The notes under the pieces were generated by a model. That model saw only the letters and a program-made list of their open reading frames with translations. It was not told the origin of the DNA and did not search any database. Made by a program: the position numbers and the translations under genes. 64,000 nt of DNA from Andreesenia angusta (GTDB taxonomy: Bacteria; Bacillota; Clostridia; Tissierellales; Gottschalkiaceae): contig JAUNVB010000007.1 in NCBI GenBank assembly GCA_030537835.1, positions 1 to 64,000 of the forward strand, read 5' to 3'. Positions 9,639 through 18,523 of this stretch are shown piece after piece (the stretch's first letter is position 1; every line of letters begins with the position of its first letter).

Positions 9639-9988
9639 TGGTGGAGACGGTGGGAGTCGAACCCACGTCCGAAAATACTTCACAGAGAATTTCTCCGAGT
9701 GCAGCTCATGCTTTATTTTTTCGCCTTAAGAAGCTTCCATGAGCAAAATCATCTCTTAGCTAGTCCATTATTCTACTATAGGTTTGGACAGGCCTATAGC
9801 AGTTCCCTGCATCGAATGATGTCTGTTCTTTATGCGCAGGAACATAAAGAGAGACAAGCAGCGTTTATGCTACGCTGCTAAAGCGTAATTATCTTCTGCG
9901 TTTAATTTAAAAATGTCATTTTTACGTTTATGACAAAACGACTCGCTATTCTAAGCTCCATATCCCCGTCGAAACCATTTTCGTCCCC
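9639..9988 (-). ncRNA. ssrA: Transfer-messenger RNA (tmRNA)
   Basis: A 350-nt one-piece tmRNA. The 5' end GGGGACG (9988 downward) pairs with the 3' CGTCTCC preceding ACCA (encoded CCA at 9639), forming the alanyl acceptor stem with a G-U-type mismatch. The GGTTTCGACGGGGAT element and the TCGAACCC T-loop are present. The tag reading frame lies at 9870-9899 and reads AEDNYALAA then TAG; with the charged alanine the tag is A-AEDNYALAA. It rescues stalled ribosomes and marks nascent peptides for proteolysis. It sits 3 bases downstream of smpB, its protein partner. Confidence 0.97.
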
Positions 9989-9991
9989 ATA

Positions 9992-10447
9992 TTAATATTT
10001 TTCAGATACAGCTCTTTGTATTCTTCTCTCTGCATCTCTTTTTGCAATATCTGCTCTTTTATCATAGAGCTTTTTACCTTTTGCAATACCTATTTGAATC
10101 TTAACTTTTCCTCTTTTTAGATATACGGATAACGGTATTAGAGAATAGCCTTTTTGCTGAATATAGCCGAGTAATTTATTTATTTCTCTTTTATGCAATA
10201 ATAGTTTTCTCTTTCTTGTAGGATCTACATTATAAATATTTCCCTGTTCATATGGACTTATATGCATATTATTTATAAATATCTCACCATCATCAATACT
10301 AGCAAAACTATCTTTAAGGTTTAATCTGCCATTTCGAATTGATTTTACCTCAGTTCCTTTTAAAACTATACCTGCTTCTAATGTATCTTCTATAAAGTAA
10401 TCATGTCTAGCTTTTCTATTTTTAGCTAATATATTACTCTTTGCCAT
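9992..10447 (-). CDS. smpB: SsrA-binding protein SmpB
   Basis: A 151-residue RNA-binding protein that delivers tmRNA to stalled ribosomes. Family landmarks are the start ([27 protein letters not shown]), the region with INNMHISPY, and the lysine/arginine-rich tail with [22 protein letters not shown]. The start is ATG 10447 behind GAGAGGTG; a GTG nine bases upstream lies inside that site. The gene abuts ssrA and follows rnr, the classic rescue cluster. An extended -10 (TATGTTATAAT) lies just upstream near 10472-10482. Confidence 0.97.
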   Translation of the reverse strand: MAKSNILAKNRKARHDYFIEDTLEAGIVLKGTEVKSIRNGRLNLKDSFASIDDGEIFINNMHISPYEQGNIYNVDPTRKRKLLLHKREINKLLGYIQQKGYSLIPLSVYLKRGKVKIQIGIAKGKKLYDKRADIAKRDAERRIQRAVSEKY

Positions 10448-10515
10448 CTCTTTCACCTCTCCATATAGAAATCATTATAACATAAATTATCTATTCAATC
10501 AATTCTCAAAAATAA

Positions 10516-10535
10516 AGAGGAGAATACTCTCCTCT
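10516..10535 (-). terminator. Terminator of rnr
   Basis: An 8-bp perfect stem (AGAGGAGA/TCTCCTCT) with a 4-base loop overlaps the rnr stop codon and is followed on the minus strand by TTTATTTTT. It separates rnr from the smpB promoter. Confidence 0.8.
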
Positions 10536-12693
10536 AATCTAATTGACTGATTAATGAAAAATCTATTTTTCTATTTGCTGGAGTTGCTGATACTAATTTA
10601 ACCATTACCTTATCTCCTATACTCAATCTATTCTTAGTCATTTCTCCAACTAAACAATGCATTTCTTCATTCACATGGTAATAATCTGAGTCTATAGAGT
10701 GAATGGGAACGAATCCCTCTACTGTATTAGGTAGTTCTACAAAGAATCCACTACTGATAATTCCAGATATAACTCCTTCAAACTCTTCTCCAATTTTATC
10801 TTCCATGAATTCAACTTTTTTAAGATCTTCTACTTCTCTTTCTGCCTCGTCTGCTTTTCTTTCTGCTAATGAAGTCATTTCCGCAATTTGCGGTAGATTC
10901 TTTCTATATTTTGATATCTCATCATTATCTAATTTATGATTTATAAACTGCTTTAAGATTCTATGAATTTGTAAATCAGGATATCTTCTTATAGGCGATG
11001 TAAAATGACTATAATAATCTGCTGCTAAGCCAAAATGGCCTAATTCTTCCGTACTATATTTTGCCTTTTTCAGTGATCTCAACATTAATTTACTTATAAC
11101 AGGTTCTTCTTTTTTGCCCTTAATATTCTCTAATAATTTTTGTAGATCTTTTGGTTCTACACCTTCACCACCATCTCTTAATTTATAGCCAAATGTATTA
11201 AGAAATTTCTTAAAGCCTAAAATCTTTTCATCATCAGGCTCTTCATGTATTCTATATAAAAACGGTATATCTATCCAATAGATATATTCCGCTATCGTTT
11301 CATTAGTAACTAGCATGAATTCTTCAATCATTCTATTTCCAACTCGCCTTTCAGCCTCTTTAATAGCAATTGGTTTACCATCATCATCTATCTCTATATA
11401 CGATTCTGGAAAATCGAAATCTATACTCCCTCTAGTCCTTCTCTTTTTATGAAGTATATTAGATAGTTTTTCCATTTCCTTTAAATCGCTTGCTATATTC
11501 ATATCTTCGAATCTCTCTTTGACTTCATCCGATTTATCTTCTAAGAAGTCTGAAACATCTCTATAAATTAACCTTGCTTTAGAATTTACAATAGATTCAT
11601 ATATCTGATGCGATATGACTTTACCTTTTTTATCTATTTCCATAAAAGTCGTCATCGCAAGTCTATCCTCATTCGGATTCAAACTACATACTCCATTAGA
11701 TAGTTTTTCTGGAAGCATTGGTATAACTCTATCTACGAAATAGACAGAAGTTCCCCTTTCTAAAGCCTCTTTGTCTAATGCAGTAAATTCTCTTACATAA
11801 TGAGATACATCTGCTATATGAACTCCTAATTCGTAATTTCCATTTTCTAAAATCTTAATAGATACTGCATCATCAAAATCTTTAGCATCAGCTCCATCTA
11901 TTGTAAATAAATTTACATCTCTTAGATCTTTTCTTCTTTTAATCTCTTCTTCTCGTATATCATCAGGTATTTTCTTTGTTTCAGCAATGACTTCTTCAGG
12001 AAACTTTTGAACTAATCCATATTTCTTCATTATAGCTTTTATATCAACGCCTTTTTCATCTTGATATCCAAGCACTTCTACTATTTTTCCCTCTGGATTC
12101 TGTTTATCATCGTCTCCATTCCAATTTAAGATTTCAACTTCAACAACTTGACCATCTTCTGCTTTATTCCTATTTTCGTTTAATATGAAGATATCTGAAC
12201 TCATTCTATTATCCAATGGTACTACAAATCCAAATTTTTCACTTCTCTGATAAAGACCTATTAATTTACTATTTGCTCTTTGAAGTATCTTTATTACTTC
12301 TCCATTTCTTCTTCTATTCTCATAATTGCTTTCTCTACCATCTTCAATTATCTTTACAGCTACTTTATCTCCATGATAAGCACCATTTAGATTCTCATGT
12401 GATATGAAGACATCTCCTATATCCTGCTCTTCAGGACTCTCTGGAATTAAAAAAGCAAATCCTCTTTGATTTCCCTGAAGCCTTCCTATTATAAAGCCTA
12501 GTCTTCTAGCTGAACCAATTTTACCTTTTCTAGTCTTATATACATATCCTTCATCTTCCATCTCTTGAACTAATCTTCTAAATTCTCGCTTTTGATCCTT
12601 CGGTATTTCAAATATCTTCTCTAATTCTTCTATACTAGACAATTTTATACTAGAATCGTCAATATAGTTGTATATTTTATCTTTAATATTCAT
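10534..12693 (-). CDS. rnr: Ribonuclease R (3'-5' exoribonuclease)
   Basis: A 719-residue RNase II/RNB family enzyme. It shows an N-terminal helix-turn-helix and cold-shock domains, the RNB catalytic core with the acidic signature DGADAKDFDDAVS, and a C-terminal S1 domain (EFEGVISGIISSGFFVELPN). It degrades structured RNA and, with tmRNA/SmpB encoded just downstream, clears non-stop mRNAs. The start is ATG 12693 with AGGAG 8 bases upstream; a longer in-frame start nine codons earlier has no ribosome site. Length is usual for Gram-positive RNase R. Confidence 0.96.
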   Translation of the reverse strand: MNIKDKIYNYIDDSSIKLSSIEELEKIFEIPKDQKREFRRLVQEMEDEGYVYKTRKGKIGSARRLGFIIGRLQGNQRGFAFLIPESPEEQDIGDVFISHENLNGAYHGDKVAVKIIEDGRESNYENRRRNGEVIKILQRANSKLIGLYQRSEKFGFVVPLDNRMSSDIFILNENRNKAEDGQVVEVEILNWNGDDDKQNPEGKIVEVLGYQDEKGVDIKAIMKKYGLVQKFPEEVIAETKKIPDDIREEEIKRRKDLRDVNLFTIDGADAKDFDDAVSIKILENGNYELGVHIADVSHYVREFTALDKEALERGTSVYFVDRVIPMLPEKLSNGVCSLNPNEDRLAMTTFMEIDKKGKVISHQIYESIVNSKARLIYRDVSDFLEDKSDEVKERFEDMNIASDLKEMEKLSNILHKKRRTRGSIDFDFPESYIEIDDDGKPIAIKEAERRVGNRMIEEFMLVTNETIAEYIYWIDIPFLYRIHEEPDDEKILGFKKFLNTFGYKLRDGGEGVEPKDLQKLLENIKGKKEEPVISKLMLRSLKKAKYSTEELGHFGLAADYYSHFTSPIRRYPDLQIHRILKQFINHKLDNDEISKYRKNLPQIAEMTSLAERKADEAEREVEDLKKVEFMEDKIGEEFEGVISGIISSGFFVELPNTVEGFVPIHSIDSDYYHVNEEMHCLVGEMTKNRLSIGDKVMVKLVSATPANRKIDFSLISQLD

Positions 12694-12792
12694 ATAAATT
12701 CTCCTAACTATAGACTTCAATTAATCTCTAATTGTTTTATATATACCCGTGAAGAAAATCCTAAAACATAGTTTATATACCACTATTCAAAT

Positions 12793-12817
12793 AAAAAAAC
12801 CTCCATATAGAGGTTTT
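12793..12817 (-). terminator. Terminator of the metallophore-binding lipoprotein gene
   Basis: A short stem (AACCTC/GAGGTT, loop CATATA) is followed on the minus strand by a run of seven T. It ends the single-gene transcript upstream of rnr. Confidence 0.8.
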
Positions 12818-12841
12818 AAAATATATCTTATCTATCGTTTT

Positions 12842-13921
12842 CTAATTAGAAGGAGGATCTCCTGCTAATATTTCTTCTGCTTCTTCATCAGTTAATTCAT
12901 ATTCATAAAATCTCTTATAGAAGTCTTTGGTCTTTTCAATCATATTCAAATCTTCAAATTTTTCAGGATGAAATAATTTCGCAGCCCATAGAATCTGTAA
13001 TGCCTCTTCAGCAGAATATCTATCCCAATTAAAAGTCCCAACAGGATTTCTTATAAGATTATCATCCTTAACCGCTTTTACATCTTTCCAAGCAGGATCG
13101 TTCTTTATCTTTTCTATGCCCTCCTTAGATTCTGTTCCACCAATGATAATATATTCAGGGTCAGATGCTATTATCTCTTCCATAGTTATTTCTGCTAAAT
13201 TAGCTTCTAAAGGTAAAGAGTTCTCCGCTCCAGCTATATCCATCCATTCTCCAATTATAGATTTTGCCCCATCGACTTTATTTAAATCGTCTCCACCAAC
13301 AATATGAAGAACTTTAGGCTTTTTATCTACATCTTTTAATCTCTCTCTTACATATTCGATATTTCCATCTAAATAATCTATATATTCTTTTGCTCTTTTT
13401 TCTGCATCAGATCCAATTACTTGACTAGTTATTTGCACAGTCTTCTTTAAGCCATCAAAATCTTGAAACATAACTTTAACTGCTTTGAGTCCAGCAGCTC
13501 TAATAGATTCTACCTGTTCATCATTAGCAGCTATTACTACATCTGGTTCTTTTTCTATTACTTCTTCTACATTATAATCGTGTCCTTTTACTAATGCCGG
13601 TACTTCCTTTATTCTAGGGTATACTTTAGCAAACCAAGGAAGGTTCTCTATACTAGTAGTAGTAGTCACTAATTTATCAGCCCCTCCTAATAATAAGACT
13701 ACTTGATTATTGGCATGCCAAAAATCTGCAATTTTTTCTACATCTTTTGGCAATTCTACTTCAGTACCATCTTGATCTACTACTATTCTAGTCTCATTCG
13801 ACTTTTCAACCTCTGTTTTTTGTTCTAATTTTGTCTCTGTCTTATTTTCACTTTCTTGACAAGCAGATAGGCTTAAAATTGTAGCTAAAGACAATCCTAT
13901 TATAATTATTTTTCTTTTCAT
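12842..13921 (-). CDS. ABC transporter substrate-binding lipoprotein (iron-siderophore/heme/cobalamin class)
   Basis: A 359-residue type III (FecB/BtuF-like) periplasmic-binding-protein fold. The lipoprotein signal ends in the lipobox LSLSAC near residue 20. The domain motifs IADFWHANNQVVLLLGGADKLV, EPDVVIAAN and ASDPEYIIIGGT are those of the BtuF/FecB family, which bind Fe-siderophores, heme or corrinoids. The start is ATG 13921 with GGAAGGTG at good spacing; the GTG nine bases upstream is inside the ribosome site. No permease or ATPase gene is adjacent, so it must use a transporter encoded elsewhere. The ligand cannot be assigned. Confidence 0.87.
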   Translation of the reverse strand: MKRKIIIIGLSLATILSLSACQESENKTETKLEQKTEVEKSNETRIVVDQDGTEVELPKDVEKIADFWHANNQVVLLLGGADKLVTTTTSIENLPWFAKVYPRIKEVPALVKGHDYNVEEVIEKEPDVVIAANDEQVESIRAAGLKAVKVMFQDFDGLKKTVQITSQVIGSDAEKRAKEYIDYLDGNIEYVRERLKDVDKKPKVLHIVGGDDLNKVDGAKSIIGEWMDIAGAENSLPLEANLAEITMEEIIASDPEYIIIGGTESKEGIEKIKNDPAWKDVKAVKDDNLIRNPVGTFNWDRYSAEEALQILWAAKLFHPEKFEDLNMIEKTKDFYKRFYEYELTDEEAEEILAGDPPSN

Positions 13922-14023
13922 ATTTAACACCTTCCGATCTATTCGTTATATTTTAAAAAACTTTTTATTTATTTGATTTTATCATATTTTAAAGTATTAT
14001 AATACATTCTTTTAATTATTAAA

Positions 14024-14104
14024 TAAAAAAACTCCTAATGGATTAAATGAACTCTCAAATAAAATTCATTTTTTGAGAATCTCATCATATTTACCATTAG
14101 GAGT
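14024..14104 (-). terminator. Terminator of ddl
   Basis: A long hairpin has outer arms of 11 bp at 14031-14041 and 14094-14104 (ACTCCTAATGG/CCATTAGGAGT) and an inner complementary TCTCAAA/TTTGAGA pair. On the minus strand it is followed by a run of seven T. It begins 7 bases after the ddl stop. Confidence 0.9.
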
Positions 14105-14111
14105 TCTTATA

Positions 14112-15287
14112 CTACATCTCCCCAGCTTTAGAATCTTTCCCTAGATTTACTTTATCGAATAGATCTACATCATAAGAATACATATTCTCTTCTTTTTCAC
14201 TCTGTACAGCATATGCTATATCTAATAATTCATCAATTAATTGAGTGAAATTTATACCCATAGGTTCCCATAGATAGTAAGCTATAGAACCTGGCTGTGT
14301 ATTTATCTCATTTATATATACTTTATTATCTTTATCCATTAAAAAATCTATTCTTGCATTTCCTTTACAATCTATAGCCATAAATGCTTCTTTAGCTAAA
14401 TCTTGTATCTCTTTAGTCTTTTCCTCAGATAGATCTGCTGGAATATTTCTTCCTCCACCTTTAGTTCCTTTTGCATTACTGTGAATATACTTATCCTCAT
14501 AAGTTAAAAGATCTTTCCAACCAACAGGCTCTTCACATAGAGATGCTTTTACATTATTATTATATCCCATAACTGCACAATTTATCTCTCTAGGCTTTAT
14601 TAAAGCTTCCTCAACTATTATCTTTCTATCAAATCTCATAGCAATATCAATGGCCTCAGTCAATTCATTTCTATCATTTGCTCTAGATATTCCTATAGAT
14701 GAACCTAAATTAGATGGTTTTACAAAAACAGGATAGCCTATTTCATTTTCAACTTTAGTTATAACGGCATTACTCTGTAATTCCCAAGCCGATCTAAAAA
14801 ACCATGTATATTTAACTATCGGAAGATCATATGCTTTATAAACATCTTTCATAATAATTTTATCCATTCCAACAGCAGAACCCATAGTTCCAGCACTTAC
14901 ATAAGGTATATTAACGAGCTCGAATAATCCCTGTATAGTTCCATCTTCTCCATTAGTTCCATGTAATGCTATAAATGCTGCATCAATATTCTGCTCAAAT
15001 TTTTTACTGAATATTCCAATCTTATGGTCAGGATGACCAAAAATTCTCTTTTCATTATATATTGGAGTAATTACTATCTCTCTTAAATTATTGAAACTCT
15101 TATTTTTGAAATTATCAAAATCTTGTAATTCGTCCCCAGTATACCATTTTCCATCCTTGTCTATGAATATAGGTATTATATTGTATTTGCTCTTATCCAT
15201 ATTTTCCATGACTTGCATTCCAGTTATAACTGAAACCTCATGCTCAACACTCCTGCCTCCAAAAACTACTGCTATATCTTTTTTCAT
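14112..15287 (-). CDS. ddl: D-alanine--D-alanine ligase
   Basis: A 391-residue ATP-grasp ligase that makes D-Ala-D-Ala for peptidoglycan. Motifs: VFGGRSVEHEVSV at the N-terminus, HGTNGEDGTIQGLFE, the ATP-grasp EVNTQPGS equivalent (YINEINTQPGS), and FVKPSNLGSSIGIS. The active-site region shows KGTKGG and a tail beyond the usual end. The start is ATG 15287 with GGGAGAG upstream; an earlier ATG encodes the ribosome site itself. It lies downstream of a membrane MurF-like ligase, the enzyme that would use its product. A perfect 36-bp palindrome and a -10 box lie in its upstream region. Confidence 0.95.
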   Translation of the reverse strand: MKKDIAVVFGGRSVEHEVSVITGMQVMENMDKSKYNIIPIFIDKDGKWYTGDELQDFDNFKNKSFNNLREIVITPIYNEKRIFGHPDHKIGIFSKKFEQNIDAAFIALHGTNGEDGTIQGLFELVNIPYVSAGTMGSAVGMDKIIMKDVYKAYDLPIVKYTWFFRSAWELQSNAVITKVENEIGYPVFVKPSNLGSSIGISRANDRNELTEAIDIAMRFDRKIIVEEALIKPREINCAVMGYNNNVKASLCEEPVGWKDLLTYEDKYIHSNAKGTKGGGRNIPADLSEEKTKEIQDLAKEAFMAIDCKGNARIDFLMDKDNKVYINEINTQPGSIAYYLWEPMGINFTQLIDELLDIAYAVQSEKEENMYSYDVDLFDKVNLGKDSKAGEM

Positions 15288-15350
15288 ACTTTCTCTCCCT
15301 TTCAATTTATACGCTATTGTTTATTATCCTAAGTACATTTCTTTACAATT

Positions 15351-15386
15351 TAATATCGACTAGACTCTAGAGTCTAGTCGATATTA
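15351..15386. repeat. Perfect 36-bp palindrome upstream of ddl
   Basis: The two 18-base arms are exact reverse complements with no spacer (centre between 15368 and 15369, core CTCTAGAG). It begins 7 bases downstream of a TATAAT (15394-15399, minus strand), so it covers the probable transcription start and first bases of the ddl mRNA. There is no T run, which argues against a simple terminator. It could be an operator for a dimeric regulator or a 5' leader hairpin. Confidence 0.85.
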
Positions 15387-15393
15387 AGCTCGT

Positions 15394-15399
15394 ATTATA
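15394..15399 (-). promoter_or_regulatory. Candidate -10 box of ddl
   Basis: A consensus TATAAT on the minus strand in an AT-rich stretch between the MurF-like gene and ddl. No good -35 is seen at 17 bp spacing, so the call rests on the -10 and on the palindrome placed right at the expected start. Confidence 0.35.
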
Positions 15400-15452
15400 T
15401 TCTTATTTTATCATATTTTTAGAAAAAGTTTTATAAAAGGTAGTTAATTTCC

Positions 15453-17117
15453 CTATTTATTATAATTATCTGGTAGGTCATTTTCAAATAATACTATATC
15501 CTTAGGTCTAGTAAGATTAGGTAATATCTTTGTAGCTTCATCTAAACTTTTAACTATGAAAATAGAATTACTATCGAATCCCATTTCATCTATTCCTTCT
15601 TTTATCGGAATCGCTCTATCTTCTCCGACTAGAATAGCATAATCACAAACTTTAGCAATATTCCTACCAAATTCTTTATTCTCTTCAAATTCAGATTCAC
15701 CAAGCTCTATCATTCCAGGAGTTATTATTATCTTTCTTCCTTCTTTGAATTTAGACAATACATTTAATGCGGCTCTTGCACCATCAGGATTTGAATTAAA
15801 AGCATCATCTATTATTATAACTCCTGTACCTGGATTTATTAATTGTAGTCTATGAGGTACTGCTTCTATCTTAGATATTCCTTTTGCAATCTCTTGAAGA
15901 CCCATGCCTAGAGCAATACCTGCCGAAGCTCCTGCTAAGATATTCAATATATTATGCTCTCCTAAGAGTCTAGTACTACATTTAATCTCTTCTCCACCTC
16001 TAACGCCTAGGATGAATTCGGATCCTTCTGGCCCTACAACTATATCTTTAGCATATATATCTACAGAGTCTTCTTTTATACCATAATTTATCTTCTGTAT
16101 TCCTTCAGTTCTATCAGATAGTTCTTTTACGTATTTATTATCATAATTAAATACAGCTATACCATCCTCTGGTAGTCCCTTTACTATCTCATATTTAGTA
16201 TTCTTTATATTTTCAATATTTTTGAAAGTTTCTAAATGGGCCGGTCCTACTGAAGTAATAATACCTATTTTATTTCCAACAAGATCTACCATCTCTTCTA
16301 TATCGCCAATATTTCTTGCTCCCATTTCAGCTACAAATACCTCGTATGAAGGATCTAAATCCCTGTTTATGACTAAACTAACACCCATAGGTGTATTATA
16401 ACTTTCAGGAGTTTTCAATGTCTTAAATTTCTCTTCTAAAATTGTAGCCGTCAAAAACTTTGTACTAGTCTTACCATAACTCCCTGTAATTCCAACTATA
16501 TTAAGTCCATCAATACTTCTTATCTTATTCTGTGCTTCTACGAAATACTTTCTATTAATTTTTTCCTCTATAGGTTTATTTATGCTATTAGTTAATAGTA
16601 ATATTTTAGTTTGATAATATATTAATATAGAAGCCAGTATAAAACCTATAAAGATTGTATTTGCTAATAATATATTAAAAAAATTATATAGTATTGCCAT
16701 AAAAAGTATTATCAATAATCCAGATACTGTATTCACAATTATATCTGTTCTAATAAGTCTTTTTACTCTATCCGTTATCTTTAGCTTGACTTTAAAATTT
16801 TCTTTCTTTGTTATACCAGATAATGCTATTAATATATCCCAGATTATTATAGATAGATAGATTATAATATTATTCTGTTCAAATCTATTAAATATTAATA
16901 TAGATAATATCATTACTATTATGGAAATACCTATTCCAATTAATAAATTTCTATTATATGCTCTATGTTTAAATTCCTTTAACCATTTAGAAAAATTATT
17001 ATTCCTATAACCTTCTAATTGAAGCATATGAATTAGATATCTATTTCTTGAATATAAATTATATATACAAGCAGCCAATGTCGTTAATGCTAAAACTAAA
17101 GCTATTATCAAATTCAT
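15453..17117 (-). CDS. Membrane-anchored Mur ligase family protein, MurF-like
   Basis: A 554-residue protein, about 100 longer than ordinary MurF. The first ~185 residues hold about five hydrophobic membrane segments instead of the usual MurF UDP-binding domain. From residue ~205 the Mur ligase core begins: ATP loop GITGSYGKTSTK, then TPMGVSLVINRDL, EMGARNIGDI, GPAHLETF, HNILNILAGASAGIALG and DDAFNSNPDG, which resemble MurF most. It probably adds D-Ala-D-Ala, or a related dipeptide, to a lipid- or UDP-linked muramyl peptide; ddl lies directly downstream. Start: ATG 17117 is only 2 bases from GGAGG, and a TTG two codons later has better spacing. Confidence 0.82.
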   Translation of the reverse strand: MNLIIALVLALTTLAACIYNLYSRNRYLIHMLQLEGYRNNNFSKWLKEFKHRAYNRNLLIGIGISIIVMILSILIFNRFEQNNIIIYLSIIIWDILIALSGITKKENFKVKLKITDRVKRLIRTDIIVNTVSGLLIILFMAILYNFFNILLANTIFIGFILASILIYYQTKILLLTNSINKPIEEKINRKYFVEAQNKIRSIDGLNIVGITGSYGKTSTKFLTATILEEKFKTLKTPESYNTPMGVSLVINRDLDPSYEVFVAEMGARNIGDIEEMVDLVGNKIGIITSVGPAHLETFKNIENIKNTKYEIVKGLPEDGIAVFNYDNKYVKELSDRTEGIQKINYGIKEDSVDIYAKDIVVGPEGSEFILGVRGGEEIKCSTRLLGEHNILNILAGASAGIALGMGLQEIAKGISKIEAVPHRLQLINPGTGVIIIDDAFNSNPDGARAALNVLSKFKEGRKIIITPGMIELGESEFEENKEFGRNIAKVCDYAILVGEDRAIPIKEGIDEMGFDSNSIFIVKSLDEATKILPNLTRPKDIVLFENDLPDNYNK

Positions 17118-17127
17118 TTCCTCCTAT

Positions 17128-17892
17128 TTAATCTATTTTAAAAAAGCTTTTTAATACTGCAGTAAATTGAGCATATTGATCAATATAAGAAAAATGTCCA
17201 GCATTTTCTAAAATTACCAATCCACTGTCCTCAATTTCTCTTTCCATTATCTCTCCCATATAAACAGGTGTTGCCGTGTCATTTCTGCCCCATATTAAGA
17301 GTGTAGATGCTTTAATTCCCTTTAATAAAGGCTTTAAATCCTCATTAACTACTTTAACTAATATCTTCCTCATCTTCTCACTCGCATCCTTATAATCCTG
17401 AGAGCCAAATTTAGTATAGAATTTTTTCATCCTCTTATCCTTATCCATCCAGAAAAAGAAGGTATTATATATCTTCCTTAAAAACTTAAAAGAATAAACT
17501 TTAAAATAATACTTCATACTCCTCTTAGGTATAATACCTGCTGCATCTATTAATACCATTCTATCGACTAGTTCTGGATATTTATTCGCTAAAATTATGC
17601 TAATTCTCCCTCCAAATGAATGCCCTATTAATGTAATCTTATCTATATTTAATCTGTCTATGAATTTCTTAATATAATCAGCATATTCATAAACTCCCCA
17701 AGCTTCTGGGGGTTCAGGGCTCTCACCAAAACCAGGAAAATCTATAGTATAAACTTTAAATTTATCCTTCAAAATATTATGAACAGGAAGCATAGCCGGT
17801 ATATTAGCTTCCCAACCATGCATTATTAAAATCACATCTCCTTCACCTTCAGAAATATAATTCATCTCTACTCCATCTATATCTATTATCAT
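17128..17892 (-). CDS. Alpha/beta-fold hydrolase
   Basis: A 254-residue serine hydrolase. It shows the oxyanion strand ILIMHGWEAN, the nucleophile elbow GHSFGG, a late Asp (LLIWGRNDTATP) and a terminal His (LENAGHFSYIDQ). A lysine/aromatic-rich cap segment lies in the middle, and there is no signal peptide. The substrate is unknown. It lies 10 bases upstream of the MurF-like gene and is probably co-transcribed, so a role linked to the envelope is possible but unproved. Confidence 0.88.
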   Translation of the reverse strand: MIIDIDGVEMNYISEGEGDVILIMHGWEANIPAMLPVHNILKDKFKVYTIDFPGFGESPEPPEAWGVYEYADYIKKFIDRLNIDKITLIGHSFGGRISIILANKYPELVDRMVLIDAAGIIPKRSMKYYFKVYSFKFLRKIYNTFFFWMDKDKRMKKFYTKFGSQDYKDASEKMRKILVKVVNEDLKPLLKGIKASTLLIWGRNDTATPVYMGEIMEREIEDSGLVILENAGHFSYIDQYAQFTAVLKSFFKID

Positions 17893-17944
17893 ATCTTCAC
17901 CTAATAATCTTTCATTTTATTTCTATATTCTCTTAATTTTTTGC

Positions 17945-17970
17945 AAAAAAAAGCGATTCATAAGAATCGC
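17945..17970 (-). terminator. Terminator of secG
   Basis: A 7-bp perfect stem (GCGATTC/GAATCGC) with a 4-base loop at 17953-17970 is followed on the minus strand by eight T. It separates secG from the hydrolase-MurF operon. Confidence 0.88.
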
Positions 17971-17983
17971 ATAATCAATCTAT

Positions 17984-18220
17984 TTATTTAATTGCTAGCG
18001 ATATAACTATTGAAACTGCAATTACAATAGCTGATATTATTACTATTTTATCTGAAATAGCTTCATAAGATCTTCCTTGACTCTTAGACCAAGCGCTATC
18101 ATTAGTTGCTCCTCCGCCTATACTTCCAGATAGTCCTCCAGTCTTATCTTCTTGCATAAGTACATTTACTATTAGAATAATGCTCGCTATAACGACTATT
18201 ACCATTAATGCCGTTGACAA
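17984..18220 (-). CDS. secG: Protein translocase subunit SecG
   Basis: A 78-residue inner-membrane protein with two hydrophobic helices (about residues 3-22 and 57-76) separated by a glycine/serine-rich loop. The conserved region reads VLMQEDKTGGLSGSIGGG. SecG associates with SecYE and aids SecA-driven export. The start is TTG 18220, 8 bases after GGGAGG; the GTG upstream overlaps the ribosome site. In many Firmicutes secG precedes rnr, smpB and ssrA, as it does here after an insertion of cell-wall genes, and follows eno. Confidence 0.92.
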   Translation of the reverse strand: MSTALMVIVVIASIILIVNVLMQEDKTGGLSGSIGGGATNDSAWSKSQGRSYEAISDKIVIISAIVIAVSIVISLAIK

Positions 18221-18445
18221 AATTTCCACCTCCCAATGATATATTATACAATTATATCCTATTAGAATAATATTTTATCATTTATATTTTATTAAGTCAA
18301 TTATGTATATAAGCATACTGATATTCAGTTTTTATCATTTTTCAATTTTTCTCCTTTATTGTTATTATATACATATGGGGGTATGCGTTTAATTATACAG
18401 TTACTATATTTTTAATAAGGTATGGTTATTTCAGTAATACATATT

Positions 18446-18519
18446 ATTCTCATTTACCTAATTGAGAATCCTCTTTATTTCAAGCTGTGCATGAATTTAT
18501 TTTATTTATTTCTCAATTA
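18446..18519. promoter_or_regulatory. Inverted repeats upstream of the ferrosome-like operon
   Basis: Three copies of TTCTCA/TGAGAA occur. ATTCTCA at 18446-18452 is inverted against TGAGAAT at 18463-18469 (10-base spacer). TAATTGAGAA at 18459-18468 is an exact inverse of TTCTCAATTA at 18510-18519. The last copy ends 4 bases before the -35 box. This looks like an operator cluster. The rest of the ~400-base gap (18230-18445) is AT-rich with nothing else I can name. Confidence 0.5.
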
Positions 18520-18523
18520 ACTA

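Noticed and set aside
9699-9881. Open frame of 60 codons on the plus strand
   Set aside because: It is antisense to the tmRNA gene, has no ribosome site and no protein-like composition.
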